A stretch of 64,000 nucleotides of DNA from RYN-111 sp963760125. Its GTDB lineage: Bacteria; Actinomycetota; Actinomycetes; Mycobacteriales; SCTD01. The translations under genes and the position numbers were made by a program. Each line of letters opens with the position of its first letter. The stretch's first letter is position 1. The stretch is from positions 225,358-289,357 of the forward strand of contig CAVXBV010000010.1 in assembly GCA_963760125.1 (NCBI GenBank), given 5' to 3'. Under the pieces are notes generated by a model. That model had not been told where the DNA came from and made no database searches. It saw only the letters and a program-made list of their open reading frames with translations. Below are positions 49,400 to 57,667 of this stretch, piece by piece.

Positions 49400-51178
49400 A
49401 TGACCTTCGACGTGATCCTCAACAACGGCCTCGTCTTCTCGGGCGACGACCGTCCCGCCGTGGTCGGCAACGTCGGGATCCGGGACGGCCGCGTGGAGCG
49501 GATCACGGCAGACCCCCTGGACGAGACCGGCTGTCCGGACGTGCGGGACGCGACGGGGCTGTGGGTGATCCCGGGGATGGTCGACGTGCACACGCACTAC
49601 GACATCGAGGTGCTCGCCGGCCCTGGCCTGCCGGAGTCGGTCCGGCACGGCGTCACGACCGTCTTCCTCGGCTCGTGCTCGCTGTCCACGGTGCACGTCG
49701 GGCCCGAGGACGCGGGCGACATCTTCGGTCGGGTCGAGGCCATCCCCCGCGAGCACGTCATCAGCCACCTCGAGCAGGCCCCCACCTGGACGTCTGCGGC
49801 CGAGTACGTCACGGCTCTCGAGCAGCTTCCGCTCGGCCCGCACCTCGCCGCGTTCATCGGTCACTCGGACGTCCGTGCCGCCACGATGGGCCTCGACCGC
49901 GCGACCCGCCGCGAAGTCCGGCCCAGCAAGGCCGAGATCGCCACGATGGCCCGGCTGGTCCACGAGGCGCTCGACGCCGGGTTCCTCGGCATGAGCTCGC
50001 AGGAGCTGCTCTTCGACAAGCTCGACGGTGAGGTCTGTCGCTCCCGCACGCTGCCTTCGACGTACGCGACGGCTCGCGAGCGGTTCCACCTGCGCACGGC
50101 CCTCCGCAGGCGCGGGCGGGTGCTGCAGTCCGGACCGGACATCAACAACCCGCTGAGCATCGCGTCCTACCTGCTGGGCAGCCTGGGCGGGGTCCGCGCC
50201 CCGCTGAAGGTCAGCCTGCTGTCAGCTGCCGACCTCAAGGCCAACCCGTTCCTGCTCTCCCCGTTGCTGCGGCTCTCGCGGGTCATGAACGCGCTGGGCG
50301 GGAGGTTCCGGTGGCAGCACCTGCCGGTGCCGTTCGAGGTCTACGCGGACGGCATCGACCTGGTCATCTTCGAGGAGTTCGGCTCCGGCGCGGCTGCCCT
50401 CCACCTCAAGGATGCGGCCGCTCGCGACGAGCTGATGCGGGACGCGGCGTACCGCGAGCGGTTCCGCAAGGACTACGCGAAGAAGTACAGCCTGCGGGTG
50501 TGGCACCGCGACCTGCACGACGCCGAGATCGTCGCCTGCCCCGACGGCACCGCCGTCGGGAAGTCCTTCGGCCAGCTGGGCGACGAGCGGGGCCTGCACC
50601 CGGTGGACGCGTTCCTGGACCTCGTCCTGGAGCACGGAACCGCGCTGCGGTGGCGCACCACGATCTCCAACCACCGCCCGGAGATGCTCAAGCGGGTCGC
50701 CGCGGACGACAGCATGCAGTTCGGCTTCTCCGACGCGGGCGCCCACCTTCGCAACATGGCCTTCTACAACTTCGGACTCCGGCTGCTGCGTCACGTCCGA
50801 GACAGCGAGCGTGCGGGCTCCCCATTCATGACGGTCCACCGGGCCGTGCACCGGCTGACCGGGGAGCTCGCGGACTGGTACGGCATCGACGCCGGCCACT
50901 TGCGCGAGGGTGACCGCGCCGATGTGGTCCTGCTCGACCCGACCCGGCTCGACGACTCCCTGGACAGCTATCACGAGGCCGAGGTCGAGGAGTACGGCGG
51001 TCTGTCGCGCATGGTGAACCGCAACGACGACACCGTGCGGGCCGTCTACATCTCCGGCCGTCAGGTCGTGGACGGCGGCCGACCGACGGCCCTGCTCGGT
51101 GCCGAGCGGGTCGGGAGCTTCTTGCCGGTGGGTCGCCCCGTCGCGCCTGCCCGGCCTGCCGCAACCGTCCCCCGCTGA
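49400..51178 (+). CDS. N-acyl-D-amino-acid deacylase-type amidohydrolase
   Basis: 592 residues from ATG 49400. Amidohydrolase superfamily (D-aminoacylase group): beta-sandwich N-terminus, then metal-binding DVHTHYD at about residue 61, TIGHSD-like FIGHSDVRAA at about 152, the lysine/cys region and the late Asp in FSDAGAHLRNM; ends with ADVVLLDPTRLDD. Such proteins cleave N-acyl amides. The family member here may act on amide natural products or on a substrate related to the polyketide locus. A TetR gene follows after 3 nt. The start excludes a TTG two codons upstream. Confidence 0.82.
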   Translation: MTFDVILNNGLVFSGDDRPAVVGNVGIRDGRVERITADPLDETGCPDVRDATGLWVIPGMVDVHTHYDIEVLAGPGLPESVRHGVTTVFLGSCSLSTVHVGPEDAGDIFGRVEAIPREHVISHLEQAPTWTSAAEYVTALEQLPLGPHLAAFIGHSDVRAATMGLDRATRREVRPSKAEIATMARLVHEALDAGFLGMSSQELLFDKLDGEVCRSRTLPSTYATARERFHLRTALRRRGRVLQSGPDINNPLSIASYLLGSLGGVRAPLKVSLLSAADLKANPFLLSPLLRLSRVMNALGGRFRWQHLPVPFEVYADGIDLVIFEEFGSGAAALHLKDAAARDELMRDAAYRERFRKDYAKKYSLRVWHRDLHDAEIVACPDGTAVGKSFGQLGDERGLHPVDAFLDLVLEHGTALRWRTTISNHRPEMLKRVAADDSMQFGFSDAGAHLRNMAFYNFGLRLLRHVRDSERAGSPFMTVHRAVHRLTGELADWYGIDAGHLREGDRADVVLLDPTRLDDSLDSYHEAEVEEYGGLSRMVNRNDDTVRAVYISGRQVVDGGRPTALLGAERVGSFLPVGRPVAPARPAATVPR

Positions 51179-51181
51179 CGG

Positions 51182-51808
51182 ATGTCCCGTCCCGCCGAGC
51201 GCACCCAGTCCGAGCGGAGCGCGCAGACCATCGCGAAGCTCGTCGACGCCACGATCCGCACCATCGCCGAGATCGGCTACCACCAGACGTCGCTCAGCGA
51301 GATCTGCACCCGAGCGCAGGTCTCACGCGGTGGCCTGTTCCGGCACTTCGACTCGCGCCTCGACCTCGTCGTCGCCGCCGCCGAGGAGGTCGCGGACCGG
51401 CACCTGTCCCAGTCCCGCGACCAGCTCGCCGGCGCCCTCGGCACCGGTGAGGAGCTGCTCGCGCTCGTCCGCGGGCGCGTGCGTGATCCCATCAACGCCG
51501 TGTGGTTGGAGCTGCTCGTCGCTGCCCGCACCGACGAGGCGCTCCGAAGCCGGTTGGCTCCCGTGGCGGTGTCGCTCCTCGGGTCCATCGAGCAGCTCGC
51601 CGCCGACACGGTCCCCGGCGTCGATCCCGAGCTGTCCCAGGTCCTGGTGACGTCGCTGCTGCACCTGCTCGACGGGGAGGCCGTCTTCTCGTTCACCTAC
51701 CCCCGTCCCGCGCTCGAGGCGCAACGGTTGCGGCTGCTCGCCGGCCTCCTCGACCACCTGCTCGAGGTCCGGTCACCTCACGCCGGCGGCGGTGGTGACC
51801 GGACGTGA
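51182..51808 (+). CDS. TetR family regulator (second copy)
   Basis: 208 residues. HTH with TIAEIGYHQTSLSEICTRAQVSRGGLFRHF (about 27-56). Starts 3 nt after the amidohydrolase stop, so both are cotranscribed. The direct repeat and the AGAGA/TCTCT inverted repeat before the amidohydrolase are candidate binding sites. Not closely similar to the first TetR of the locus. Confidence 0.85.
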   Translation: MSRPAERTQSERSAQTIAKLVDATIRTIAEIGYHQTSLSEICTRAQVSRGGLFRHFDSRLDLVVAAAEEVADRHLSQSRDQLAGALGTGEELLALVRGRVRDPINAVWLELLVAARTDEALRSRLAPVAVSLLGSIEQLAADTVPGVDPELSQVLVTSLLHLLDGEAVFSFTYPRPALEAQRLRLLAGLLDHLLEVRSPHAGGGGDRT

Positions 51809-51815
51809 GCTCAGG

Positions 51816-52430
51816 TCAGGACGGGAACGCCTCGTCGAAGTACTTCTGGAGGTCAGGCGTGGCCTCGCCCGTGTAACCGCAGCCGTTGACGGTCCCGTTG
51901 GTGGCGGTGACGAGGTACGCCTTCCCCTGGACGAACGCACCCGGTCCCGCGGACGTCACCGGCGTGTCGATGGTGACGACGTCGGCCGAACCGCCCTTGT
52001 ACCAGCGGTCCACGGTCAGCGTCACCTGCTCGTCAGTCACCTCCGAGGCCGTTCCGGCGAACGCCAGGGGCATGTCCCTGAGGATGTCCACGCTGAACAT
52101 CAGGCAGGAGTCGAGGGTCACCCCTCCTCCCGCGCTCTGCAGGGCCACGCTGGTCTTGGCCTTGGCCGGGGGGTTCCCGTCACCGCCGCCGGCCAGGACG
52201 CCACCGACGCCCAGGGCGAGGACAGCGACGGCAGCGGCAGCGAGGACCGAGGGCCGGCGCCAGCCGGGGGACGACGGGGCGTCGGGGGTCTGCTGCTCGG
52301 ACGTGACGGTCATGGCGCGCTCCAGGAGCTCATGAGCCCGAAGGCTCGTCGATGGGTCGACAGCGACCGAGGGCGGCATGGGGTCGAGCTTGGCGAGGCG
52401 TGCGCGTAGCGCGTCGTCGTCGGGGTTCAC
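51816..52430 (-). CDS. Membrane protein, likely partner of the sigma factor
   Basis: 204 residues from GTG 52430. N-terminal cytoplasmic part (about 1-58, with DPSTSLRAHELLERAM), one membrane helix (about 60-80), then an extracytoplasmic part with cysteines (LDSCLMFS, GCGYTGE). The gene overlaps the upstream sigma factor gene by 4 nt. This order and layout suggest a regulator of sigma activity, but no anti-sigma domain such as zf-HC2 was recognised. Confidence 0.6.
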   Translation of the reverse strand: MNPDDDALRARLAKLDPMPPSVAVDPSTSLRAHELLERAMTVTSEQQTPDAPSSPGWRRPSVLAAAAVAVLALGVGGVLAGGGDGNPPAKAKTSVALQSAGGGVTLDSCLMFSVDILRDMPLAFAGTASEVTDEQVTLTVDRWYKGGSADVVTIDTPVTSAGPGAFVQGKAYLVTATNGTVNGCGYTGEATPDLQKYFDEAFPS

Positions 52431-52942
52431 CGCTCCTCCTCTCCCTGTCGTTCCCCTAGTTGTCCTGTAGCGCCTGGCTGCTTTCGTCGGAGCATCTCGT
52501 TTCTCAGCTTCTTGGTCGCACGGTGCAACCTGATGCTCGCAGCGTTCGGCGTGATGCCCAGGACTCCGGCGATCTCCGAGGCCGACAGCTGCTCCCACGC
52601 CCAGAGCTGGAGCACCTCGGCGTCCGTCGGGGACAGCGCCTGGAGCGCCTCGTGGAGGTCCGGGTCCGTCTCGGCCACGCCAGGAGGAGGTTCGGTCGCG
52701 AGACGCCTTGCCAGCCTCACCCGACGGTCCGAGGCTCGCAGTGCGTTGGCCAGGCACCCGCGGGCGACGCCGTAGCACCAGGCGAGCCGCGCCTCGTGGG
52801 GGATGTCCTCCGCTCGGCGCCACATCACCAGCAGCACGTCGCCCAGCACGTCTTCGGCGGTGCTGGGATCGGTGCGCCGACGCAAGTAGCGCTGCAGCGG
52901 CTCGTACGCCTCAGCGACGAGCTGCTCGAAGGGTGCCTGCAT
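52427..52942 (-). CDS. ECF-type RNA polymerase sigma factor
   Basis: 171 residues from ATG 52942. Sigma-70 region 2 (AEAYEPLQRYLRRRTDPSTAEDVLGDVLLVMWRRAEDIP) and region 4 (LSPTDAEVLQLWAWEQLSASEIAGVLGITPNAASIRLHRA). The preceding in-frame stretch is non-homologous. SD-like GGGGG upstream. A 6-2-6 inverted repeat lies 50 nt upstream. Its target promoters are unknown. Cotranscribed with a membrane protein gene. Confidence 0.85.
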   Translation of the reverse strand: MQAPFEQLVAEAYEPLQRYLRRRTDPSTAEDVLGDVLLVMWRRAEDIPHEARLAWCYGVARGCLANALRASDRRVRLARRLATEPPPGVAETDPDLHEALQALSPTDAEVLQLWAWEQLSASEIAGVLGITPNAASIRLHRATKKLRNEMLRRKQPGATGQLGERQGEEER

Positions 52943-52991
52943 GGTCTTCACACCCCCCTCTGTCCGGCATCCCCCCGATCCTTTCAGGGAG

Positions 52992-53005
52992 GACAGATGT
53001 CTGTC
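52992..53005. promoter_or_regulatory. Inverted repeat GACAGA-TG-TCTGTC upstream of sigma gene
   Basis: Perfect 6-bp arms with a 2-nt spacer, 50 nt before the sigma factor start on the minus strand. Possible operator. Confidence 0.4.
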
Positions 53006-53076
53006 GGCCTTGTCATGATCGGTGGACGGGGTCACCGTGTACGACCTCACGGTGCAGAACGGCTGAGCTCGAGGAA

Positions 53077-53116
53077 GCGAACGGCCGCTCGGGCACCCGC
53101 CCGAGCGGCCGTTCGC
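53077..53116. terminator. Strong hairpin terminator (17-bp stem)
   Basis: Perfect 17-bp inverted repeat starting GCGAACGGCCGC with a 6-nt loop. It follows the toxin gene (transcribed leftward) and lies before the sigma gene; probably ends the toxin-antitoxin transcript. Confidence 0.85.
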
Positions 53117-53254
53117 CGATGGAGGGTCGGGGGAGTGCGCCGGCCGCTTCCGCACGTCCACCGCGATGCGCGCCGTCAGACGTCGTTGCCGGGGTCAGGG
53201 TCGGTCCGGGGACGTCCCGGATCGTGTCCCGAACGGTTGACGGCGGTGCCCGGC

Positions 53255-53629
53255 TCAGGCTTGCAGGACCCGGACGTCGTAGCGGCTGATGTTGGCGTCG
53301 CGCGTGACGAGGGTGAGGTCCTCGATCTGTGCCTGGGCGACGAGCATCCGGTCGAAGGGGTCTGCGTGGTGCGGTGGCAGCGAGCGCACAGCGAGGGCGT
53401 GAGCGAGTCCGATGGGCAGGATGTCGAAGCCGTGGTGCACAATCTGGTCGCTCAGGTCATCGGGTGCCGCGAGCTTGCCCAGCGCGGCCTTGATGCTCAT
53501 CTCCCAGACCGTCGCTGCTGACACGCACACGTCGGAGTCGGCCGCGGCGATCGCTGCCCTGGCTTTGGGGCGCAGGCGCTGAGCGGACAGCCACCAGAGA
53601 AGGACGTGCGTGTCGAGCAGCAGCCTCAC
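53255..53629 (-). CDS. VapC-like PIN-domain toxin
   Basis: 124 residues. PIN domain: LLLDTHVLLWWLS (N-terminal Asp), WEMSIKAALGKL (Glu) and PFDRMLVAQAQ (Asp) and TRDANIS (Asp). RNase toxin of a type II toxin-antitoxin system. Overlaps the antitoxin gene by 4 nt. Confidence 0.9.
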   Translation of the reverse strand: MRLLLDTHVLLWWLSAQRLRPKARAAIAAADSDVCVSAATVWEMSIKAALGKLAAPDDLSDQIVHHGFDILPIGLAHALAVRSLPPHHADPFDRMLVAQAQIEDLTLVTRDANISRYDVRVLQA

Positions 53630-53868
53630 GCGGGTTCGCCGAGGAACAGCGCGGTGATGTGTTCATCGACGTTGTCGAAGTCAGACGCGAGCTGCACTCG
53701 CCCCTCCCATCCGCCGGGCGAGCGAGGTCGCCGAGGTGCCTGAATGGCGACGAGCCGCACGCGCGGGCTCCCGGCCTTGGCGATGATGATGTCCTCGCCG
53801 CCGGCGGCGCGCTCGACCAGGTCAGACAGGTGGGTCTTCGCCTCGTAGATGTTGACCTGAGTCGTCAT
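53626..53868 (-). CDS. Phd/YefM-type antitoxin
   Basis: 80 residues from ATG 53868. N-terminal TTQVNIYEAKTHLSDLVERAAGGEDIIIAKAGSP is the Phd/YefM DNA-binding fold; the C-terminal tail would bind the PIN toxin. Translation-coupled to the toxin gene. Confidence 0.88.
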   Translation of the reverse strand: MTTQVNIYEAKTHLSDLVERAAGGEDIIIAKAGSPRVRLVAIQAPRRPRSPGGWEGRVQLASDFDNVDEHITALFLGEPA

Positions 53869-53899
53869 GCCTTCATCATCGGCATTGGTCAGGTAGTTG

Positions 53900-54557
53900 G
53901 TCAAGGGCATTCCCAGCATCCAAGAAGGCACCGACGTCGAGATCCTCACGTGGCTCGACGACTGCTCGCGCTTCGCCCTATCGGTCACCGCGCACCGGCC
54001 GGTCACCGGTCCGATCGTGCTCGCGATCTTCCGCAAAACCGCTGCCACACATGGCTTCCCGGCCTCCACCCTCACCGACAACGGCCGCGTCTTCACCGTC
54101 CGACTCTTCGGCGGCACCCCCGGCCGCAACCACCACCCTCAAGAAGTGGCTCCGCGCCCAACCCCAGCCCACCACCCTCGCCGAGCTGCAGGCCCTGCTC
54201 GATGAGTTCACCGAGCTCTACAACACCCGCCGACCCCACCGGTCCCTGCCCCACCGCGCCACCCCCGCGACCATCTACGCGTCCCTGCCGAAGGCCACCC
54301 CGAGCGGCGACCGCCGAGCCGACACCCACGACCGCGTCCGCCACGACAAGATCGACAAGGCCGGCAGCGTCACCCTGCGCGTCGCGGGCCAACTCCGGCA
54401 CATCGGGGTCGGCCGAACCTACGCCCGAACCGACGTCATCCTGCTCGTCCAAGACCTTCACGTCACCATCGTCAACGCCGCCACCGGCGAGATCCTGCGC
54501 GACCTCATCATCGATCCCCGCCTGGACTACCAGCCCACCGGGCACACAAAGAAGTAG
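53900..54557 (+). mobile_element. IS481-family transposase remnant
   Basis: Two frames in series. The first (about 53900-54110) reads GTDVEILTWLDDCSRFALSV and STLTDNGRVFTVRLFGG; the second, from about 54120, TLKKWLRAQPQPTTLAELQALLDEF and YNTRRPHRSLPHRATPATIYA through to TAG 54557. The N-terminal HTH and the first catalytic Asp are missing, and the piece between the DNG motif and KKWLR, which carries the catalytic Glu, is deleted. Only the middle Asp remains, so it is inactive. No terminal inverted repeats were found. Confidence 0.82.
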
Positions 54558-54560
54558 ACC

Positions 54561-54581
54561 GAACCTGCACTCCGCAGGTTC
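54561..54581. terminator. Hairpin after the transposase remnant
   Basis: Perfect 8-bp inverted repeat GAACCTGC / GCAGGTTC with a 5-nt loop. No U-tract; possible terminator. Confidence 0.4.
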
Positions 54582-54614
54582 AGCCCATTCCGATGTCCTG
54601 AGACACCACAAGGG

Positions 54615-54686
54615 TGCCCCCGGCAGGATTCGAACCTGCGCTTCTTCCTCCGGAGGGAAGCACTCTATCCCCTGAGCTACGGGGGC
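54615..54686 (-). tRNA. tRNA-Arg (anticodon CCG)
   Basis: 72-nt tRNA: acceptor GCCCCCG/CGGGGGC with discriminator A, anticodon loop CTCCGGA (anticodon CCG, reads CGG), T-arm GCAGGTTCGAATCCTGC. No CCA encoded. Confidence 0.95.
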
Positions 54687-54752
54687 TCGGGCGTCGCTGA
54701 GGCTAGCAGGAGCGCGTGGGGTGACGGGAGCGCGCGAACCGGCCCGGGTGTG

Positions 54753-54758
54753 TAGGTT
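54753..54758 (+). promoter_or_regulatory. Leaderless -10 element TAGGTT
   Basis: TAGGTT is 7 nt before the GTG start at 54766 and supports that start over an upstream one. Confidence 0.5.
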
Positions 54759-54765
54759 CCCCCAC

Positions 54766-55152
54766 GTGTCAGCCAGCCTCGGTCGTGTCCTCGTCGTGGA
54801 CGACGACGACGTCATCCGCCAGCTCATCACTGTCAACCTCGAGCTCGAAGGGTTCGAGGTGACCACCGCCTTCGACGGTCAGGACTGCCTCGACAAGGTC
54901 AAGACGGTCGACCCGGTGGTGATCACGCTCGACATCATGATGCCGCGCATGGACGGCTGGGAGGCCGCCAGTCGACTACGCGCCGACCCGGAGACCGCGG
55001 ACGTCAAGGTCGTGCTGCTGTCGGCGCGCGCGCAGGAGGCCGACCTCGAGCGCGGCACGCGCATCGGGGTCGACGCCTACCTCACAAAGCCGTTCGACCC
55101 CGACGAGCTCATCGCGACCGTACGGCGGCTCGCCGGTCTCCCGCCGGCCTGA
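54766..55152 (+). CDS. Single-domain response regulator
   Basis: 128 residues from GTG 54766. Receiver domain only: acidic pocket VVDDDD, phosphoacceptor Asp in TLDIMMPRMDG, Ser/Thr in LLSARA and Lys in YLTKPFDPDEL. No output domain, so it acts by protein contact. No kinase gene is adjacent. The 79 nt between it and tRNA-Arg hold only the -10 element. It is the last intact gene before the damaged region. Confidence 0.9.
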   Translation: MSASLGRVLVVDDDDVIRQLITVNLELEGFEVTTAFDGQDCLDKVKTVDPVVITLDIMMPRMDGWEAASRLRADPETADVKVVLLSARAQEADLERGTRIGVDAYLTKPFDPDELIATVRRLAGLPPA

Positions 55153-55155
55153 GCC

Positions 55156-55935
55156 CTACTTCGTCGCGACGGGAGTCGGCGTCGCGTCGGCAGGTGTCGC
55201 GGTCGGCTGCGCGGTCGGCGCGCCCGCCGGCGGGGTCGGGCTGGTCGCCGTCCCCCCGGCGAAGTCCGCCTCGGCCTGGGCAGCCGTCGCGGAGGTGCCG
55301 CTGCAGGCCGCTCCGCGCTCAGGCGCCTGCGGGCCCGCCGTGAACAGGTCCAGGAACCGCTCGACCCGGGTGTCCGACGCGCTGGTGACCGTGACCTGCT
55401 CGCCCCAGGCCTGCAGGCTGATCTGGGCCTTCTGACCCGGGTAGGGGCTGAGCATCCGGTAGGGGTCGCCGTCGACGAGCTTCTTGAGCTCGCGACCTGC
55501 GTCGGCCTGGAGGTCCCGGGCTGGTAGGTGATCCAGACCGCGCCGTGCTCGAGCGAGTGGACGGCGTGCTCGGGAGCGATGGCGGCCGTGTACACCTGGC
55601 AGGACTGCGGGACGTCGTTGTGGTCCCCGCCGTCCGGCGGGGTGGTCGCCTGGTCCGGGTAGCTGATGTGCTTGCCCGCGACGTGGTTGCGCAGTCAGGT
55701 CGCTTGTTGGTCTGCAGCCCGGAGATCTGCGTCTCGGCGTACTTCAGGCTGGTCGTGTCGCCGACGCCGGTGTTCTTCACGGCGTAGTACAGGATGCCGC
55801 CGAGGAACAGGGCGAGGACGGCGCCGCCGGCGACCAGCCCGGTCGGGAACGGCTTCTTCACCGGACCGCCTTGCGTCCACGGGCTCCGCGCGCGCGGGCG
55901 ACCGGGTCTGCGTTCTTGCTGGGGCGCTTGGCCAT
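55156..55935 (-). CDS. DUF3105 membrane protein (frames broken by 3 indels)
   Basis: About 260 residues when three shifts are joined. It starts MAKRPSKNADPVARARG at ATG 55935, moves to KKPFPTGLVAGGAVLALFLGGILYY (membrane helix) after a shift at about 55878, to HISYPDQATTPPDGG and APEHAVHSLEHGAVWITYQP after one at about 55703, and to LSPYPGQKAQISLQAWGEQV after one at about 55517. The HSLEHGAVWITY signature identifies DUF3105, an actinobacterial family of unknown function with a single anchor and an extracytoplasmic domain. Missing bases lie in G runs. Confidence 0.75.
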
Positions 55936-56003
55936 CAAGGTGGTGTCCGTCCAGGGTTCCGGGTGCTGGTGTCGCCGCGCAGATAGTAGGTGGAGCGCCC
56001 CTG

Positions 56004-56009
56004 TAGCCT
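56004..56009 (+). promoter_or_regulatory. Leaderless -10 element TAGCCT for argS
   Basis: TAGCCT is 6 nt before the argS GTG. Confidence 0.45.
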
Positions 56010-56015
56010 CGGAGC

Positions 56016-57667
56016 GTGACTCCGGAGGAGCTCCAGCAGGCCGTGCGCGACGCCGTTGCTGCCTGCGTGGACAACGGCGAGCTGACCGTGCCGGTTCCGG
56101 ACGAGGTGGTCGTCGAGCGCCCGAAGAACCGCGACCACGGCGACTACGCGACCAACGTCGCGCTGCACCCTGGCCAAGGCCGCCGGCCGGCCCCCGCGGG
56201 AGGTCGCGCAGCTCGTCGCGACTCGGCTCGCGCAGGTCAAGGGCATCGAGGCCGTCGAGATCGCCGGCCCCGGCTTCCTCAACGTCCGCCTCGGCGGGGC
56301 GGCGCTCGGGCGAGGTCGTCGGCCAGGTGCTGGCTGCCGGCCCGGCGTACGGCGGCAACGACCGCGCGGCGGGGCAGAACGTCAACCTCGAGTTCGTCAG
56401 CGCCAACCCGACCGGACCGATCCACATCGGCGGCGTGCGCTGGGCTGCGGTCGGCGACGCGCTCGCCCGGCTGCTGCAGGCCAGCGGCGCGAAGGTCACG
56501 CGGGAGTACTACTTCAACGACCACGGCGGCCAGATCGACCGCTTCGCCCGGTCGCTGCTCGCCGCGGCGAAGGGCGAGCCCGCGCCCGAGGACGGGTACG
56601 GCGGCGACTACATCGCCGAGATCGCCGCCAAGGTCACCGCGCTGGTCCCCGACGTGCTCGAGCAGGCGGACCCGCAGGAGGTCTTCCGGGCCAGAGGGGT
56701 CGACCTGATGTTCGGCGAGATCAAGCAGTCGCTGCACGAGTTCGGTGTCGACTTCGACGTCTACTTCCACGAGAACTCGCTGCACGAGAGCGGCGCCGTC
56801 GAGCGGGCCATCGAGCGGCTGCGCTGGCTGGGCCGGATCTTCGAGCAGGACGGTGCGACCTGGCTGCGCACCAGCGACCTCGGTGACGACAAGGACCGGG
56901 TCGTCATCAAGAGCGACGGCGACCCGGCGTACATCTCGGGGGACCTGGCCTACTACCTCGACAAGCGCGAGCGCGGGCTTCGACCGCTGCGTGATCATGC
57001 TCGGCGCCGACCACTCCGGCTACGTCGGTCGGATGATGGCGATGTGCGCGGCCTTCGGGGACACCCCGAAGGTCAACCTCGAGATCCTCATCGGGCAGAT
57101 GGTCAACCTGGTCCGCGACGGCGAGCCGATGCGGATGAGCAAGCGGGCCGGGACGGTCGTCACCCTCGAGGACCTCGTCGACGCCATCGGGGTCGACGCC
57201 GCGCGCTACGCCCTCGCCCGCTCGAGCAGCGACAGCCAGATCGACATCGACCTGGACCTGTGGGCCCGAAAGACCAGCGACAACCCGGTCTTCTACGTGC
57301 AGTACGCCGCCACCCGGGCGGCCTCGGTCCTGCGCAACGCCCGCGACCTCGGTCATCGAGCCGGGAGGTGACCTCGCGCTGCTGACCCACCCGCGCGAGA
57401 ACGACCTGCTGCTCGCCCTCGCGGAGTTCCCCGGGCGTCGTCGCGACGGCCGCGGAGCTGCGCGAGCCGCACCGCGTCGCGCGCTACCTGGAGGAGAAGG
57501 TCGCCAAGAGCGCCCAGCGGTTCTGGGACGACTGCCAGGTGCTGCCCAAGGGTGACGAGCCGGTCGCCGAGACGACCGCTCCTCGCCTGCTGCTGTGGCA
57601 GGCCACCCGGGTCGTGCTCGAGAACGGCCTCGGCCTGCTGGGCGTCAGCGCCCCGGAGCGGATGTGA
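56016..57667 (+). CDS. argS: Arginyl-tRNA synthetase (5 single-base insertions)
   Basis: Starts GTG 56016 (TPEELQQAVRDAVAAC) and ends TGA 57667. The class I signature is in NPTGPIHIGGVRW, a HIGH-type motif; the KMSKS region appears as MRMSKRAG, and DYATNVAL and VKGIEAVEIAGPGFLN are at the N-terminus. Extra bases at about 56166, 56309, 56976, 57353 and 57433 break the frame; removing them gives 548 residues, normal for ArgS. The lysA start overlaps the stop (GTGA). Confidence 0.93.

Larger units (their letters stand above)
52943..53254. other. 312-nt intergenic region between sigma factor and toxin genes
   Basis: Contains the sigma gene leader with the inverted repeat, then nothing recognisable, then the terminator hairpin at 53077-53116. 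From 53117 to 53254 I see no ORF or structure of note. Confidence 0.6.
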
